Position numbers and translations under genes: made by a program. DNA of 64,000 nucleotides from Sphaeramia orbicularis (lineage: Eukaryota > Chordata > Actinopteri > Kurtiformes > Apogonidae). Each line of letters begins with the position of its first letter. The stretch's first letter is position 1. Shown piece after piece: positions 22,861 through 36,839 of the stretch. The stretch is from the NCBI RefSeq assembly GCF_902148855.1, contig NC_043978.1, positions 37,412,294 to 37,476,293 on the forward strand, read 5' to 3'. The notes beneath the pieces were generated by a model. The model had not been told where the DNA came from, made no database searches, and saw only the letters and a list, made by a program, of their open reading frames with translations.

Positions 22861-25368
22861 CTCAAGTAGCTTTACAATCTGTACAATATATGACATCGTC
22901 TGTACTTTGACCGTGTAATTTCAGACAAATGCAAAACCTTCATTTTGTCTGTCTTCACTCTCTGACTGTTCTTTTATCTCACTGAATGTCCTGTGTGACC
23001 TTACCCCCCACAGCCCAGACCTTGATACATAATTGGCTTAAGCGTCCTCATATGTCACAGCTACCGTTTCATCCACCTAAGACTCTAAAAATCCTTAAAA
23101 TCACCAAACCCTCTTTGCTCTTTGTCTCACACCCTACAGACTGCATTGCCCTCTGTGTGTCTGTCTGACCTTCTTGCAAGAACAACCCACATAAAGACGA
23201 TCCTGACTCTTAGTCTTATTTCAGAACCTCATCGAGCCAAATTTCTACAATAACCCTCACTTCAAATAAGGACAAAAAACTTTATTGAGGATAAAATGGA
23301 AGAAACCTCAGGAAGAATCACTCTCACATGACAGGTGTTGAGTGTGCAGATACTCACATATAATGTTATACACATCAGTGAATATGCGGAACATAATCCA
23401 AGAAATTATAGGCTGCTTTTAGGTCAGTGAACAGAGCCAAGCATTTCCAATATCCAAACCTGGATAAAAAGGACAGGATATATGAACAATTCACTCTTTA
23501 CACAGACATTAGAGAGTAACACTTACACAGAGGGACAGAGATGAAGACAACATGTACACAGGAAGAGACAGAAAGAGAAGCACAACCAGAAGTGTGGCAC
23601 ATCTTCCCCCATTCACGTTTAGTCAAGTCATCAGAATGATATTAAGGCCTTCACCCTGTGTCAACACTATGAACTGTACTAATGCAGAAGTTTCTCCAAA
23701 GGCATTGTGGGAGATACAGGAGTAGATCCCTGTCCAGAGGTGTCAAGTAACAAAGTACAAATACTTTGTTGCCCTAGTTAAGTAGAAATTTTGGTTATTT
23801 ACACTGAAGTGGAGTAATTATTTTTCAGATGACTTTTTACTTCTACTCCTTACATTTTCACCCAATCATCTGTACTTTCTACTCCTTACATTTAAAAAAC
23901 ACCCTCATTACCCCTTTTTCATTTCAGTTTGTTTTCATTCCGGCTTGTCATCATTCAAATAAAAAAACTATCCATCTAAATGGTGCCATCCAGATAGCGT
24001 GAATTTGATTGTGACTGGATGAGAAGTATAAACATATACCATTCCTACACCTTATTGGTTCGTACACGATCCATCCCACCTGACTTTTTGCACCATTCCA
24101 ATACTTACAGGCAACTAGTCATCATATCTTCCACTCCATGAAACGCATGTTAATGCTCAGTAGTACACATATATGGTTCTTTAATACATTTGAATTGGAC
24201 TAAAATGAGTTCTTTTTCAATGGACATATACATATGTGGCTGAAACAGGTAGGCTAGTGCATCCCAAATGTTTCAACGTTAACATTTTAATATAACATTA
24301 TAGTCATTATGGCCTTTAGAAAAATGTTTTTTGGGGAGGTGGAGGTGGGGTAGTGCACTATAGGCCCCTGTGGCACCGCCTAAGCTTTTGTCCTAATGGC
24401 ATTTTTTTCCCTCTTACATTTACTTTTATACTTTAAGTAGTTTTGAAACCAGTACTTTTACACTTTAATTTGAGTAAAAAGCTTGAGTTGATACTTCCAC
24501 TTCTACAGAAGTCTTTTTAAACCCTAGTATCTATACTTCTACCTGAGTAATGAATGGGAATACTTTTGACACCTCTGCCCCTGTCAGTGCTGTACTATGG
24601 AAATGCATAAAAAGAAATAATAATTTAAGTCTTGACCAGGAGGGTAATAATTAAGAAAAACTAAAAGAGGAAGTGAAAAATGGGACAATTAAAAAACAAT
24701 ATAAAAAACTACAATACAATGAACAATTATGTGAATTAGATAACATCAGGCTCTTTTTTACAATGTTAATGGTACACAGTAATTAGGAATGGCTTGAAGA
24801 ATGGCTATAATCCTCAAGATTATAATTAAGACATGCACTTATAAAACTAACTAAACACTAGACTGTAGTCACAAGAGGTGCCAACCCCTTGGTATTATCT
24901 AACTCAAATTCCCTTTATATGTACTTTATTATTATTATTATTAAATACAGTACAGTATAATTGTATTTTGTAAAATATGACACACAATATAAATGTGTAT
25001 CTATATTATTTTTATAACTGTAATAGTATATCTTTGTTATTATTTTATTATGATATCTGAATCACTACAAATGCAAACTATGTGTGCCTAGAAGACTTGA
25101 ACTCTGAAACTTTGACCTTTTGACCCCAGATTTGCAATGGTCATTATCTATGTGTTATTGAGTTATGGTGTGCACATAACCCCAAACCAACAAATACACA
25201 CGCAGTTGGGCTCAGAGGGTAATGAACTTAAATTAAGAGCCAGGCTGAAGAAAACATCAAAACTAGAATAACTCTGGTCATAAAAATATGTGTAAATTTT
25301 ATTTGTTGTGGAAAAGCATTTTACATTTCCCATAGAGGTTAGTAGACTTAGACCTCTGTCGTGTTATA
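22861..25368. other. Intergenic DNA around a hAT insertion
   Basis: Apart from the hAT-type element at 23735-24577, no gene or clear repeat was recognised. The sequence from 24600 to 25370 is AT-rich with a (TTA)n patch near 24928-24945. Confidence 0.4.
23735..24577. mobile_element. Non-autonomous hAT-type DNA transposon (complete-looking MITE)
   Basis: Perfect 12-bp terminal inverted repeats CAGAGGTGTCAA (23735-23746 and the complement ending at 24577) have the CAG...CTG form of hAT elements. They are flanked by 8-bp target duplications tccctgtc (23727-23734) and cccctgtc (24578-24585), one mismatch. The 843-bp interior has no transposase and is rich in AGTA/TACT motifs (agtaattatttttcag, actttaagtagttttg), a hallmark of the widespread fish hAT MITEs that end in 'gagtaactttactt'. 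Copies this intact are usually not ancient. Confidence 0.75.
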
Positions 25369-26445
25369 TCAATATGTCTTCCTCCAGTTTAGGTTTGGAC
25401 AAGGGTACACTGAGACCTCACAGGCAAAAATGATCTTGTGTAGTTTGATAAGCTGGTGAAGCCTACTAGAATCTGCTGAGAAAGAAGCACCCCAAAGCAT
25501 AGAAACAGACCCCTTACAGATTTTTCTTCCTAACACACCTACTTTACTACACATCACTAATATTCTGTTTTTGACAATGATTTTGTCTACAGTCAGGGAA
25601 AAAATTATTAGAACATCAAAAGTCATCAAAAACAATGGTTATGCAATCAAGTACTACTTCCTGTGTGTAACATGTGACTAAAAATAGACAGAAAAAAAAA
25701 CATGGAATTCCTAAAAGCACTGTTTTTGACAGTACAGTGCCACAGATATTGATGTAAGAACTTAAGTGATTTTGGTTATTATCAAGAAAAGCATGCAAAA
25801 TGGCTAGATATCAGCTCTTAAATTAAACTCTTATGAGCTATTTTTGTTGTTATCATTATATTTGTCCAAACAAATGTACCTTTAGTTGTACCAGGCTTTA
25901 AAATGAAGAAGAAATTGAAGACAACAAAGGTGGTCTATTTCTTTCGCAACTGTAAATTGGTTTTTAAAAAATGTGCATGAAAAGACTGCTGCAACCAGAA
26001 AAGCAGGGTCCTCTCCTACTGAGCTTAAGAGATGTGTTACGGTAGTTGGCACCCTCTCTCATCTGGCAAATGTTTGGGTAGGTCCACCCATCTGAGCCTC
26101 ATACAGGACCCTTTTCCTGGCACACAGATGTAGGCTCTGGCTCAGCCCTGTATCCCCTATTTGGCATTTTCCTCTGGCAGATTAGGCCTCTCCACAGCGA
26201 CAGTAGAACTTCTGAGCTCCATCTGGGTCACACTGCTGCCCCTCCTCATTTGCACACTGCTCACAACATCCGCAGCCGTCAGGCACACAGGGGCAAAGGT
26301 GCGTGTCACGCTCCCTGCAGCCCTCGCCTTCCTTCCACAGCAGCAGCTGACCACGGTGCTGTGGTGGAAGTCCAGAGGAAGTGCAGACCCATACACATGC
26401 ATACACTGACTCACCAATTAAACTGAGCCATGTTGAAAACCCCAA
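25369..26445 (-). pseudogene. Broken KAZALD-type gene (IGFBP + Kazal + Ig domains)
   Basis: Three remnants lie in the right order on the minus strand. (1) 26375-26180: HRGQLLLWKEGEGC...PDGCGCCEQCANEEGQQCD...FYCRCGE, matching the KAZALD1 IGFBP module (RRGWMRLLAEGEGC...DACGCCWECANLEGQLCD...FYGHCGE), including the GCGCCxxC hallmark; it then hits TAA in frame. (2) About 26141-25993, in another frame: PEPTSVCQEKGPV, a stop where a Cys is expected, then GSDGWTYPNICQMREGANY and ...RRGPC, a Kazal motif (KAZALD1 has GSDGHTYSQICRLQEAA...GPC). (3) 25475-25408: acceptor ttctttctcag, then NYT and KIIFACEVSVYP...WRK, like the first Ig strands of KAZALD1 (DVIFGCEVFAYP...WRK). Two in-frame stops plus frame changes make it non-functional. 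KAZALD proteins are secreted matrix factors. The signal-peptide start and the rest of the Ig domain were not found. Confidence 0.72.
25588..25954. mobile_element. Tc1/mariner-type MITE, copy 1 (inside the KAZALD relic)
   Basis: A 367-bp unit bounded by TA dinucleotides with inverted ends (cagtcagggaaaaaattattaga / tctatttctttcgcaactg). It shares most of its length with the copy at 38331-38717 (blocks catcaaaagtcatcaaaaacaatgg, tagatatcagctct, atcattatatttgtccaaac). It has no coding capacity. It lies between the Kazal and Ig remnants, i.e. in what was an intron of the dead gene. Confidence 0.75.
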
Positions 26446-27235
26446 TCAGCACACAGAGCCTGAAAAATGAATGTCCTTCTCAAGAATAAAAATTGTAAGA
26501 ACAAATGTCATGGCAGAAATGGCACCCTCTGTTCTCTGTCAAAAAGTCACATGGTGTTCCTCCTCTGAGTTTGAAGTATTTCCATCTGCCGGTTCTCTTC
26601 TTTCCTCTTTTCAAGGATTGCATTTCTTCTTGGTATTACTATTATTATTATTATTATTACCATGTACCCCTGCTGAATTCTTTTGCTATGTTGTTTCGCT
26701 GCTTCAGATTTCCTCATCATCCCCTAGTCTTTTCCAACAAAGACACAGCACTGGCAGTGAATGAAGTGGGCAAACTTCATCCTTCAGGTATCTGCCCAGT
26801 ATCATCTTTCTTTCCTAACAATTCTGCTGCCTCTCTTCCTGTGCCAGTGTCTCTGGGCAGAGCTGGACTGGCAAACCGGCTCCAGAAATGGCACAGGATA
26901 TAAAAGCTTCAACGCTTCTTTATAACTACATACAAACATCAAGAGATAAAGCAGCCTCTTGTATGAAATCACTGGAGATGCATGAAGAAGAGCATGTGAA
27001 TCTTAAAATAATAGGTGTTTAGGGAAATCAGTGATGCTTTTTAAATATCAGGATAAATAATATAAACAAAAAGGTGATCCCTTAAATCATCTATTGATTT
27101 TAAGACTTTAACTGGATTTTGATTACCACCTTGTATGATTTAACACAGTTACTAATGTTCTGTATTATGAATATGTATACATATGTGTATTTTATTAATG
27201 CAGTTTGCATGCAGAATAGCATGTAAATCTTAATA
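26446..27235. other. Intergenic DNA
   Basis: No gene supported. A (ATT)n patch (near 26637-26658) creates the Tyr/Leu runs of two spurious plus frames. Any first exon of the KAZALD relic would be expected here but was not recognised. Confidence 0.4.
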
Positions 27236-28149
27236 TACAGCTCTGGAAAAAATTCAGAGACCGCTGCAATTTCCTGTGAAATCAGCATGTCTGCATGTAT
27301 GACAGCCATTCCATTCCTGTGTCTGTTGAATTCCAACACAAACACACCTTATTCTACTGAATAAACACCTGATCCATGTCTTATTTAAGGAGGAGAAGTA
27401 TAAACACCACTACTGTAGCCATCACTATCTTCTTAGAATAGGACTGTAACTGGGAGACAAAAACAGTGCTATTAGTACCACAAAAGTAACTGGAATGAAA
27501 AAAGAACTATTGAAAACTACTGGACTTCTGTTCTGACAATGTTCCCAAACTCTGAGGACTGGTTCTTCTATCAGGACAATGCTCCTTGCCTCAGCTAGGT
27601 CAATAAAGGTGTGGATGACGGACCACCAGATGCAGACCCTGTCATGGCCAGCCCAATCTGCAGACCTGAACCCACTTTGAAAACTTCTGGAGGAAGATGG
27701 ATGGTCATAAACCATGGAACATCAATGAGCTTCTTGAATTTCTCTGCCAGGAGCTGCATAAAGTCATCCAAGAGCAATGGAGGAGAGCCAAGACACGTGA
27801 AAGCTGTCATTGAAAATCAGGGTTATTCCACCAAATATTGATGTCTGAACTTTTCCCAAGTTACAACATTAATATTGTGTTGTTTAGAAATGAAAATGAA
27901 CTTGTTTGCATTATTTGAAGTCTGAAAACACTGCATTTTTTTTTTGTTGTTATTTTGACCATGTGTTGTGTTCTGTAAATACATGCTCTAAAAACCAATA
28001 TTTTTATTTGGAATTTGGGAGAAATGTTGTCGGTAGGTTAGAGAATAAAACAAAAATGTTCATTTTACTCAAACAAATACCTATAAATGGTAAAATCAGA
28101 GAAAGTGTTAATTTTGCAGTGGTCTCTTATTTTTTTTTCCAGAGCTGTG
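27236..28149 (+). mobile_element. Degenerate Tc1-like DNA transposon
   Basis: Ends are TA-CAGCTCTGGAAAAAATT (27236) and its inverted counterpart TTTTTTTTCCAGAGCTG (to 28147), typical Tc1-type termini. Inside, in plus orientation and scattered over frames, are transposase traces: FYQDNAPC (about 27567-27590), the PAQSADLNP-like catalytic motif (about 27649-27675) and a C-terminal KVIQEQWRRAKTR (about 27760-27800). At 914 bp it is shorter than an autonomous copy, so the 5' half of the transposase is deleted. Several stops and frame changes are present. It is inactive. Confidence 0.75.
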
Positions 28150-29560
28150 ATTGGAGTAAACTTTACTACTGTGAGACCCAAACTGACGAATATACATAAT
28201 GACTTTAGCATATACATTTTTATTTGACTTTTCACATTATGACTTAATTGAAGAGGGAATGTCTGAGTGTCAATCACAGCTAAAACTGATGACTGATGTT
28301 AACAACACACAAGCCACCAACAAAATCAAATGTGCAAACAAGGGAAGTTTATTTAATTTTTTGCTATCAAATCTGTGTTTTTGTCAAGGGAGGAGTCTTT
28401 GACTTTTGAGCTTTTACACTTTTAAGCTGTCTTTTCTGGATATATCTCCACCTAAAGCACATTCAGTATCTCCTGTCCTCTGCACCTCTGCTGGCATCAG
28501 TGAAGTCAAACATTTATAAAGCAATCCTTGTATTTTATTTTGACATCATGCACATCATGGTTGAGAATGAAGGAATCATAGAGGTCACGGGTACCAAAAG
28601 AAGAACATTCATCTTCTATTAAAAAATAAATAAATAAATAAATAAAAAAGAATTGTCATATCATAGTACTGTTTTGCATTTTACTCAGTTCCGAATAAAA
28701 ACAGACCCCTGACCCTGACCTGTTCTGGGTCCTGATGGTAAGTCTTGGGAAACTGAAAACACATAACCAGTCGTCTACAGATGGAAAATATGAAATATGG
28801 ATAAATAGGCCTATTTCAGAAGAGGTCAGTTTGCTTTTATTGGGCACATTTTAGAGACAATTTGTAAAAAAAAAAAAAAAAAAAAAAAGCGCATTTAATC
28901 ACCATAAAATGAAGCAACGCATGCGTAAACTACTGCTTATTTGTCGTTTTTCAGTAGCATTAGTATAAAGATGCATATTTACACTTATCTACTATTTTCT
29001 AACGTGGCACCTTTTCTCTTCTTCCGGGGGAACATTTCAGGTTGTCCACAGGAGTGCCTTCACGACAATCACCTCCCTGTTAGGGAATGGTGGAGGGCGT
29101 GGCTTCGTGGCGTAACTCTGACGTCACGGTATGTGAGACGTCCACGTACCGTAGCACGGGCCGTGAAGTAGTCATGCAGCAAGCGCGTGTAAACTAGATA
29201 ATGAAATGCAATGGACAACCTTTACGGACTTCAAAATAAAAGCATTAATGGGTTATTTTTGTAGTTTACTACGAGCATGTTGTTTATTATCGTTTGTATG
29301 AGGGATAAACGTTGTATTATTACCATTTAAATAACATAGCGCTATTAAATAAATTCATTTTACGTATGTTTTTGCAAATCTTACAATGTCCCGTCCGTGT
29401 TGTGCTTTTATTTTGAAAGTATATACACAGGAAATAAAACACTTTACCATACATTCCACTCTGTTCCACGTTAACCAGGAAGTAAAGAAATGTTTGAAGC
29501 AGAAAAGAGAAAACTTCTCTTATTGAGCTGACGAGTAAAGCCTCAGTCATTTTCCTAACA
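28150..29560. other. Intergenic DNA leading into the gale promoter
   Basis: Holds a (TAAA)n patch (about 28620-28650) and a 21-nt poly-A run (about 28867-28888). From about 29030 the sequence becomes richer in CpG, as expected near the gale promoter. No coding segment was found. Confidence 0.45.
29119..29126. promoter_or_regulatory. gale: Palindromic CRE (TGACGTCA) in the gale 5' flank
   Basis: Perfect 8-bp CRE inside a CpG-containing patch (29090-29170), about 0.5 kb upstream of the proposed gale first exon. CREB/ATF binding is a prediction. Confidence 0.4.
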
Positions 29561-29564
29561 CACT

Positions 29565-29638
29565 GATTTTATCTCCGGACCAGATTTAGGAAGAGGTTTT
29601 ACTGGAAACGACAAATTACACTTCTACCGTTCGTTTAG
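29565..29638 (+). other. gale: gale non-coding first exon (5' UTR)
   Basis: The segment ends in a consensus splice donor (tttag|GTGAGT at 29639) and precedes the coding exon by 0.8 kb. The left end is not defined by the sequence. GALE genes generally begin with a non-coding exon, as assumed here. Confidence 0.4.
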
Positions 29639-30421
29639 GTGAGTATTATGCCAAAATAATCTCGAACATACAGTACAAATTAGGCTTCATTCTCGTATAG
29701 TGTCCCAGAAGTTTAAATAATTAGAAGTAATTTATTCAATATTGACTACGACAAAAAATAGAATAGGGAAATCATGACAAATTTATCGAATAATTCTGAA
29801 AAATGGGAGGGTTATTACCAATGCCCAGAATACACCCATTTTTTATATTTAATTTTGACAATGTTCTCATAAATCTACATACAGAATACATGAGTACAGT
29901 GGGAATTATAATTTTACCTATAAGGTTATAACTGTATGTAGATGTGTGAATCTATTATAGCCTGTGGTTTACTTCATAGTAATAGGTTTGAATCTAAGTA
30001 TATCATACAACTTTGACTACACCATGCCTTTTGTTGGCTGCAGTATCAGTATTTGCAAGGACAAGAGTGCAGATAGACAGTACATTCATATGAGGGATAG
30101 TAAAAGATAAGAACAGCCTTCAACAATGAAAACTATGACGTATCCTTCAGGTGTAATTGTTTTATGTGACTAGACAGGTTGGGACTTGAACATGCTGACG
30201 TGGGAATATGGGTGGGTAAGCAAGCAAGTCTGACAAACCTTTAAGGTGTGATCTACGAGGCTTAAGCAAAGTATCCTGTTTTGTAGGCTTGGCCCAGTGC
30301 ATGACCTGAGGTTATTCTGCTCATGTAAAACCAGGGATGGAATAACCTCAGCAGGGTTTATAGAAGATTAGATGCAACGTGGGAGTGTAACTGCAGAGTA
30401 ACAGTTCTTTCTATTTTGTGA

Positions 30422-32898
<2,477 letters not shown>

Positions 32899-33206
32899 TG
32901 CAACTCCAGTTTTACATAATTTTATTTTATACTGGTTTATTTTATTTGCAAACATTTCATACAGTAAATCACCAGACCAAAGCAATGCATTCCTCATTTT
33001 GTCGAAAACACATGAAGGGACCTCTCTTGTAATTGTTCATTATAAACGATTATTTAATTTCATCATGATAATACATGTCATAGGTAACGTGTAAAAAAAA
33101 TTTTTTTTTTCTTGTAGTTTTCTCCATTTTGTTATATGTTACATCTGACAAGGCAAAAAATATTTTCTCTAATAATATATTAATCTGTAAGCCATAAGAA
33201 TGAAAG

Positions 33207-33212
33207 AATAAA
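33207..33212 (+). terminator. gale: gale polyadenylation signal (AATAAA)
   Basis: AATAAA about 0.31 kb after the gale stop; the interval 32899-33230 is the 3' UTR. Confidence 0.55.
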
Positions 33213-33533
33213 TACATTTTCTTACTGAACAAACTGAATCATTTACTTGTCTGATAATTGTGTTGATGTGAGATTATGAGGATTGACATGGATTAAATGT
33301 TGAATGATGAGTAAATAAATGAAAGACTGTTGTGCACTGGAAGTCTATTAGATATATTAGAAATGATATATTATATGGCAGATTTGGACAGAAAACCACA
33401 TGTATGATGTGGCCAGCAGGGGCTTTAGAGTATCACACTAAGGCCATAAACCTACAGAATAACCGTGGGGATGTTGGTGTACTTGTTTAAACCTGGTATA
33501 TTCTATATTGAGCAGAAATAGTCTGTTCATGTC

Positions 33534-33778
33534 ATATATATAAACAGGGCGCTGGGGCTTTAAATGGCTCCTTGAACCCTCGGGCGCCCTGTTAATAAAC
33601 ACCCACGTCAGCACTGTGCTCCAGTCGCTCTAACCGGGTTTCGGTCTTTAGGGCTGAGCAGGAAGTGCCTGTGTATGTGTGTGTGTATGTGTGTGTGTGT
33701 GTGTGTGGACCCTGGACGAGAAAAAGGCAGCAAGGGGGAGAAAAAAAGACTGAGGAATTAAAAAAAAAAAAAAAAAAA
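33534..33778 (+). promoter_or_regulatory. zbtb8a: zbtb8a promoter and 5' UTR
   Basis: TATATATAAA at 33534-33543 is followed by a GC-richer segment, a GT microsatellite (about 33675-33705) and a 21-nt A run directly before the proposed ATG at 33779. Between gale and here (33240-33530) no other gene is seen. Confidence 0.35.
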
Positions 33779-36700
33779 ATGGATTTAGTGACAGACTTGG
33801 GGGCGAGTAAACTCTATCGGGCGTCGGGTGAATCGAGTCTCCAGTGAGTATCGATGGATTTTGTCAGAGGTTTGACGGCGTGGGGCGTAAGCGGGTCCTG
33901 CTGACACCTCACGCCTGGGAGAGAGTCGCTGGGTTTGGGTAGCAGGCAAATCCTCCCCGCTGCTCGCTGCGCTCCGGACCTCCGGCTTGAAAAGTGGGGG
34001 TGGTCTTGAGGATGAAAACGGGCGTATTACCGCTCCACGTCCTCACTCTGATACAATATCCGAATATATTTATTTCTCACCACGAAGCATGCTCAGTTGC
34101 TGGAGGTTTGTGTCTATTTTTCTATTGTGTGCTGGCTGCAGCCTGAAGTGGGCGTCGCTCCAGGACAGACTGGGCTGCTCTGGTGCGCCGCTGCCCGCTT
34201 TTCTCTCGCAGGACTGCAGCACTCTCATGGCGTTTTGTAGGTCGACTGATGTCTAAATTAACAGGGAACAGCTCGGTTCAGATCTCAGACCTGGTTTCGC
34301 GCAGTGGCTCAGGAGAAGCACTGACTCTTGCGGCCGGGCGTTGCACCGTGGGTTATCGGGCGCTGCGGAGCTTGTCAGCATGCATCGCATTATTCTTAAA
34401 AAAAAAAAAAAATGAAAAAAAAAAAAAAAAAAAAATGAATGCGTGTGATTCTCAATCCACGTGATGGGGTAGGATATAGAAGATGAAGAACTATTCTGCA
34501 AATGAGGTAGAGGTAGATTTTTCTGTTTCTCTTTGGACCGCATGTCCGGCTGTGTGTTTTATTTATTTATTTTTTCTTCCATCCACCGCAGGCTTATGTG
34601 TTTGTAGCATCACAGATTTGATGCGTTTTTGGCGTTCCTTAGGGGTGATTACGGGGTTTGGTCACCCGATGCTCCCTGACTGGAGTCGGGTGTAGCCTAT
34701 TAGAAGAAATATTTTGATTGAGAGCTCATCTGGCCAATCACAGAGCGATATCAGTGGCAGTGGGCAGACCGTCGGCGGAGCTGGTGCTGGTCTGGAGGAG
34801 AAACAAAGGCAGGGGATAATTGACAGCTCCATCAGTGGGGTGTCACTGTGTCTCTAGTGTTACCTGCGTCTGTTGTGTTTGAGTGCTGTCCTGTTGAGCA
34901 TAAACAGTTATAAAAGTAATGAGGTCACACTCCAAGAGCCTGTTTTCTTTGTTATTATGCAGAATGCAAGTTTTACAGGATACACTATTTCAGATGGTGA
35001 AATTTAAAGTGTTTAATTTGAACTAATGTCCACAGTATCCACAGTGGTTCATTTGTTATTTCTGTACTGTGTATCCAGCCATTGTGAGTACTGTCATCTT
35101 GTCTCCTGCAGGCAGCCTCAGAGATGGTTCAACACCGCTGACATCACAGTGGCTCACCAAAGCAACCTGCTGAAACAGCTCAACCAGCAGCGCCGCCAGG
35201 AGCTTTTCTGTGACTGCAGTGTGCTGGTGGAGGGCCAGCTCTTCAGGGCCCACCGCAACGTCCTGTTTGCCAGTAGCGGTTATTTCCGCATGCTGCTGTC
35301 CCAGGGGCCCGATGGGATGTCCGAAACCGTCAATGCCACCTTCGATGTCTTCAGCCCAGAGACCTTCACTGTCATCCTGGATTTTATCTACTCTGGCCTG
35401 CTAGACCTCACCAGTCACAATGTTATCGAGGTGATGTCTGCAGCCAGTTACCTGCAGATGAACAATGTCATTAACTACTGCAAGAACTTCATCAAATCTT
35501 CTTTGGACATCAGCGTAAAAGATGAAGAAAATGAACGTTGCCTCAGTTTGTCTGAGACATGTAGCTTCACTAGTGGAGCTGGAGAGGAGACCTCGGACCA
35601 GCAGCAACAAGGTCCCTGCTCTGTCAGCCCACCACCTGCACTCTGGACCCGGGATAGCTCCAGAAACCAGTCTGGCTTTATAGGGAAGGACCTAGACCAG
35701 GATGTGTCAGCCTCAGGAATCAAGACTAGTTCAAGCAGCCCTGCTAACGACCTCGGTGCAGAGACAGAGGACCTACAGGACCCTCAGGATCCTCTGTACA
35801 CTTTGCCTGGAACAGAGCGCCGGCGGAGCAGAGGGGCAGCCAAGAGGCGAGCATCCAATAGTAATCGCTCCAACCAACATGAAGACCTGGACATTCAGGA
35901 GGCGAGGACACAAAAAGCTGAAAAGGCAGAGGAGCTGTACGCCACTCTGCCACCTATTGTAGGTGTTATTGGGCACTTTAATAAAGGTGAGTCGGGACTG
36001 TTTGGGAGAAAATGGAGAAAATAAATTGCATACTTCATCATTGTACACTGACAACTCCACTTTTGTAGACACAGTGTTATCCAATGAAAGAACAGCAAAT
36101 CCTAAGATGTGAACAGTTTCTCTTCCTCTTTCTCTTTGCAGACTCAAACCCCATCATGCGCTTCAAATGCCCCTTTTGTACACACACAGTGAAGAGGAAG
36201 GCAGACCTGAAACGACATTTGCGCTGTCACACTGGGGAGAGACCATACCCCTGTCAGGCCTGCAATAAGCGCTTCACTCGCCTAGAGCATCTTCGCAGCC
36301 ATTTTGAAACAGTAAGTGCAATCACAGCCAGGAGGAGAAACCTGGACTATTACAACGTTCTGTCATTTATAATTGTCACAGCACTTTTTAAATGTGAAAA
36401 TTACAATCCTCAAGAGCAGGCAGTGTTTACCAGCTATGAACATTTAATGCAGCAGTGAGACAGGACTTTTTAGTGCTTGTTTTTTCACAGAACATTGTTA
36501 TGGTTTCTTACTTTCACACAGATTCATCAAGCCAGGAAACTGGTGTGCAGGAAGTGTAAGTGTCAGGTGACAGAGGAGACCGGACACGTGGTGTGTGAGG
36601 GGACACGACGCTATCGCATGTGCACCGCTTGTATCCAGGAAGTGGGCTGTGACACCATTCCCATGGACAGTCTGGAGGAAAGCAATGAGGAACCAGCTCT

Positions 36701-36839
36701 GTTACTGGGCGTGGACGGAGAGGAAGAAGGGGAAAGCAAAAGGACCTGGATGGTAACCGATGATGATGACCTTGCCGAAGACTCGGGAGCTGACCTTATT
36801 ATTCAGCAAGTGGACGACAGTGACGAGGAGCTGCAGTGA
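33779..36839 (+). CDS. zbtb8a: Zinc finger and BTB domain protein 8A (ZBTB8A)
   Basis: Four coding exons: 33779-33843, 35112-35986, 36142-36311, 36522-36839, joining in frame to about 475 aa (human 441). The BTB domain ([25 protein letters not shown]...FASSGYF...VILDFIYSG...[12 protein letters not shown]) sits at about 35-150. A disordered Ser/Glu-rich linker follows, then two C2H2 fingers, [23 protein letters not shown] (about 320-343) and [24 protein letters not shown] (about 349-372; split by the last intron). Next come a Cys-rich CRKCKCQVT...CTACI segment and the acidic tail [14 protein letters not shown], near-identical to human ZBTB8A. ZBTB8B was excluded because its tail and BTB differ. 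It is expected to be a nuclear DNA-binding repressor. Exon 1 is the weak point: it adds 22 residues before the usual start and is chosen because no in-frame Met follows the 35112 acceptor before the BTB core, and the phases match. Confidence 0.9.

Noticed and set aside
26161-26409. 82-codon plus ORF opposite the KAZALD remnant
   Set aside because: Shadow of the GC-richer remnant; the minus strand carries the recognisable cysteine pattern.
35026-35111. In-frame Met upstream of the zbtb8a BTB exon ([12 protein letters not shown]...)
   Set aside because: This stretch contains the pyrimidine tract and cag acceptor before 35112, so it is intron; its residues do not resemble ZBTB8A.
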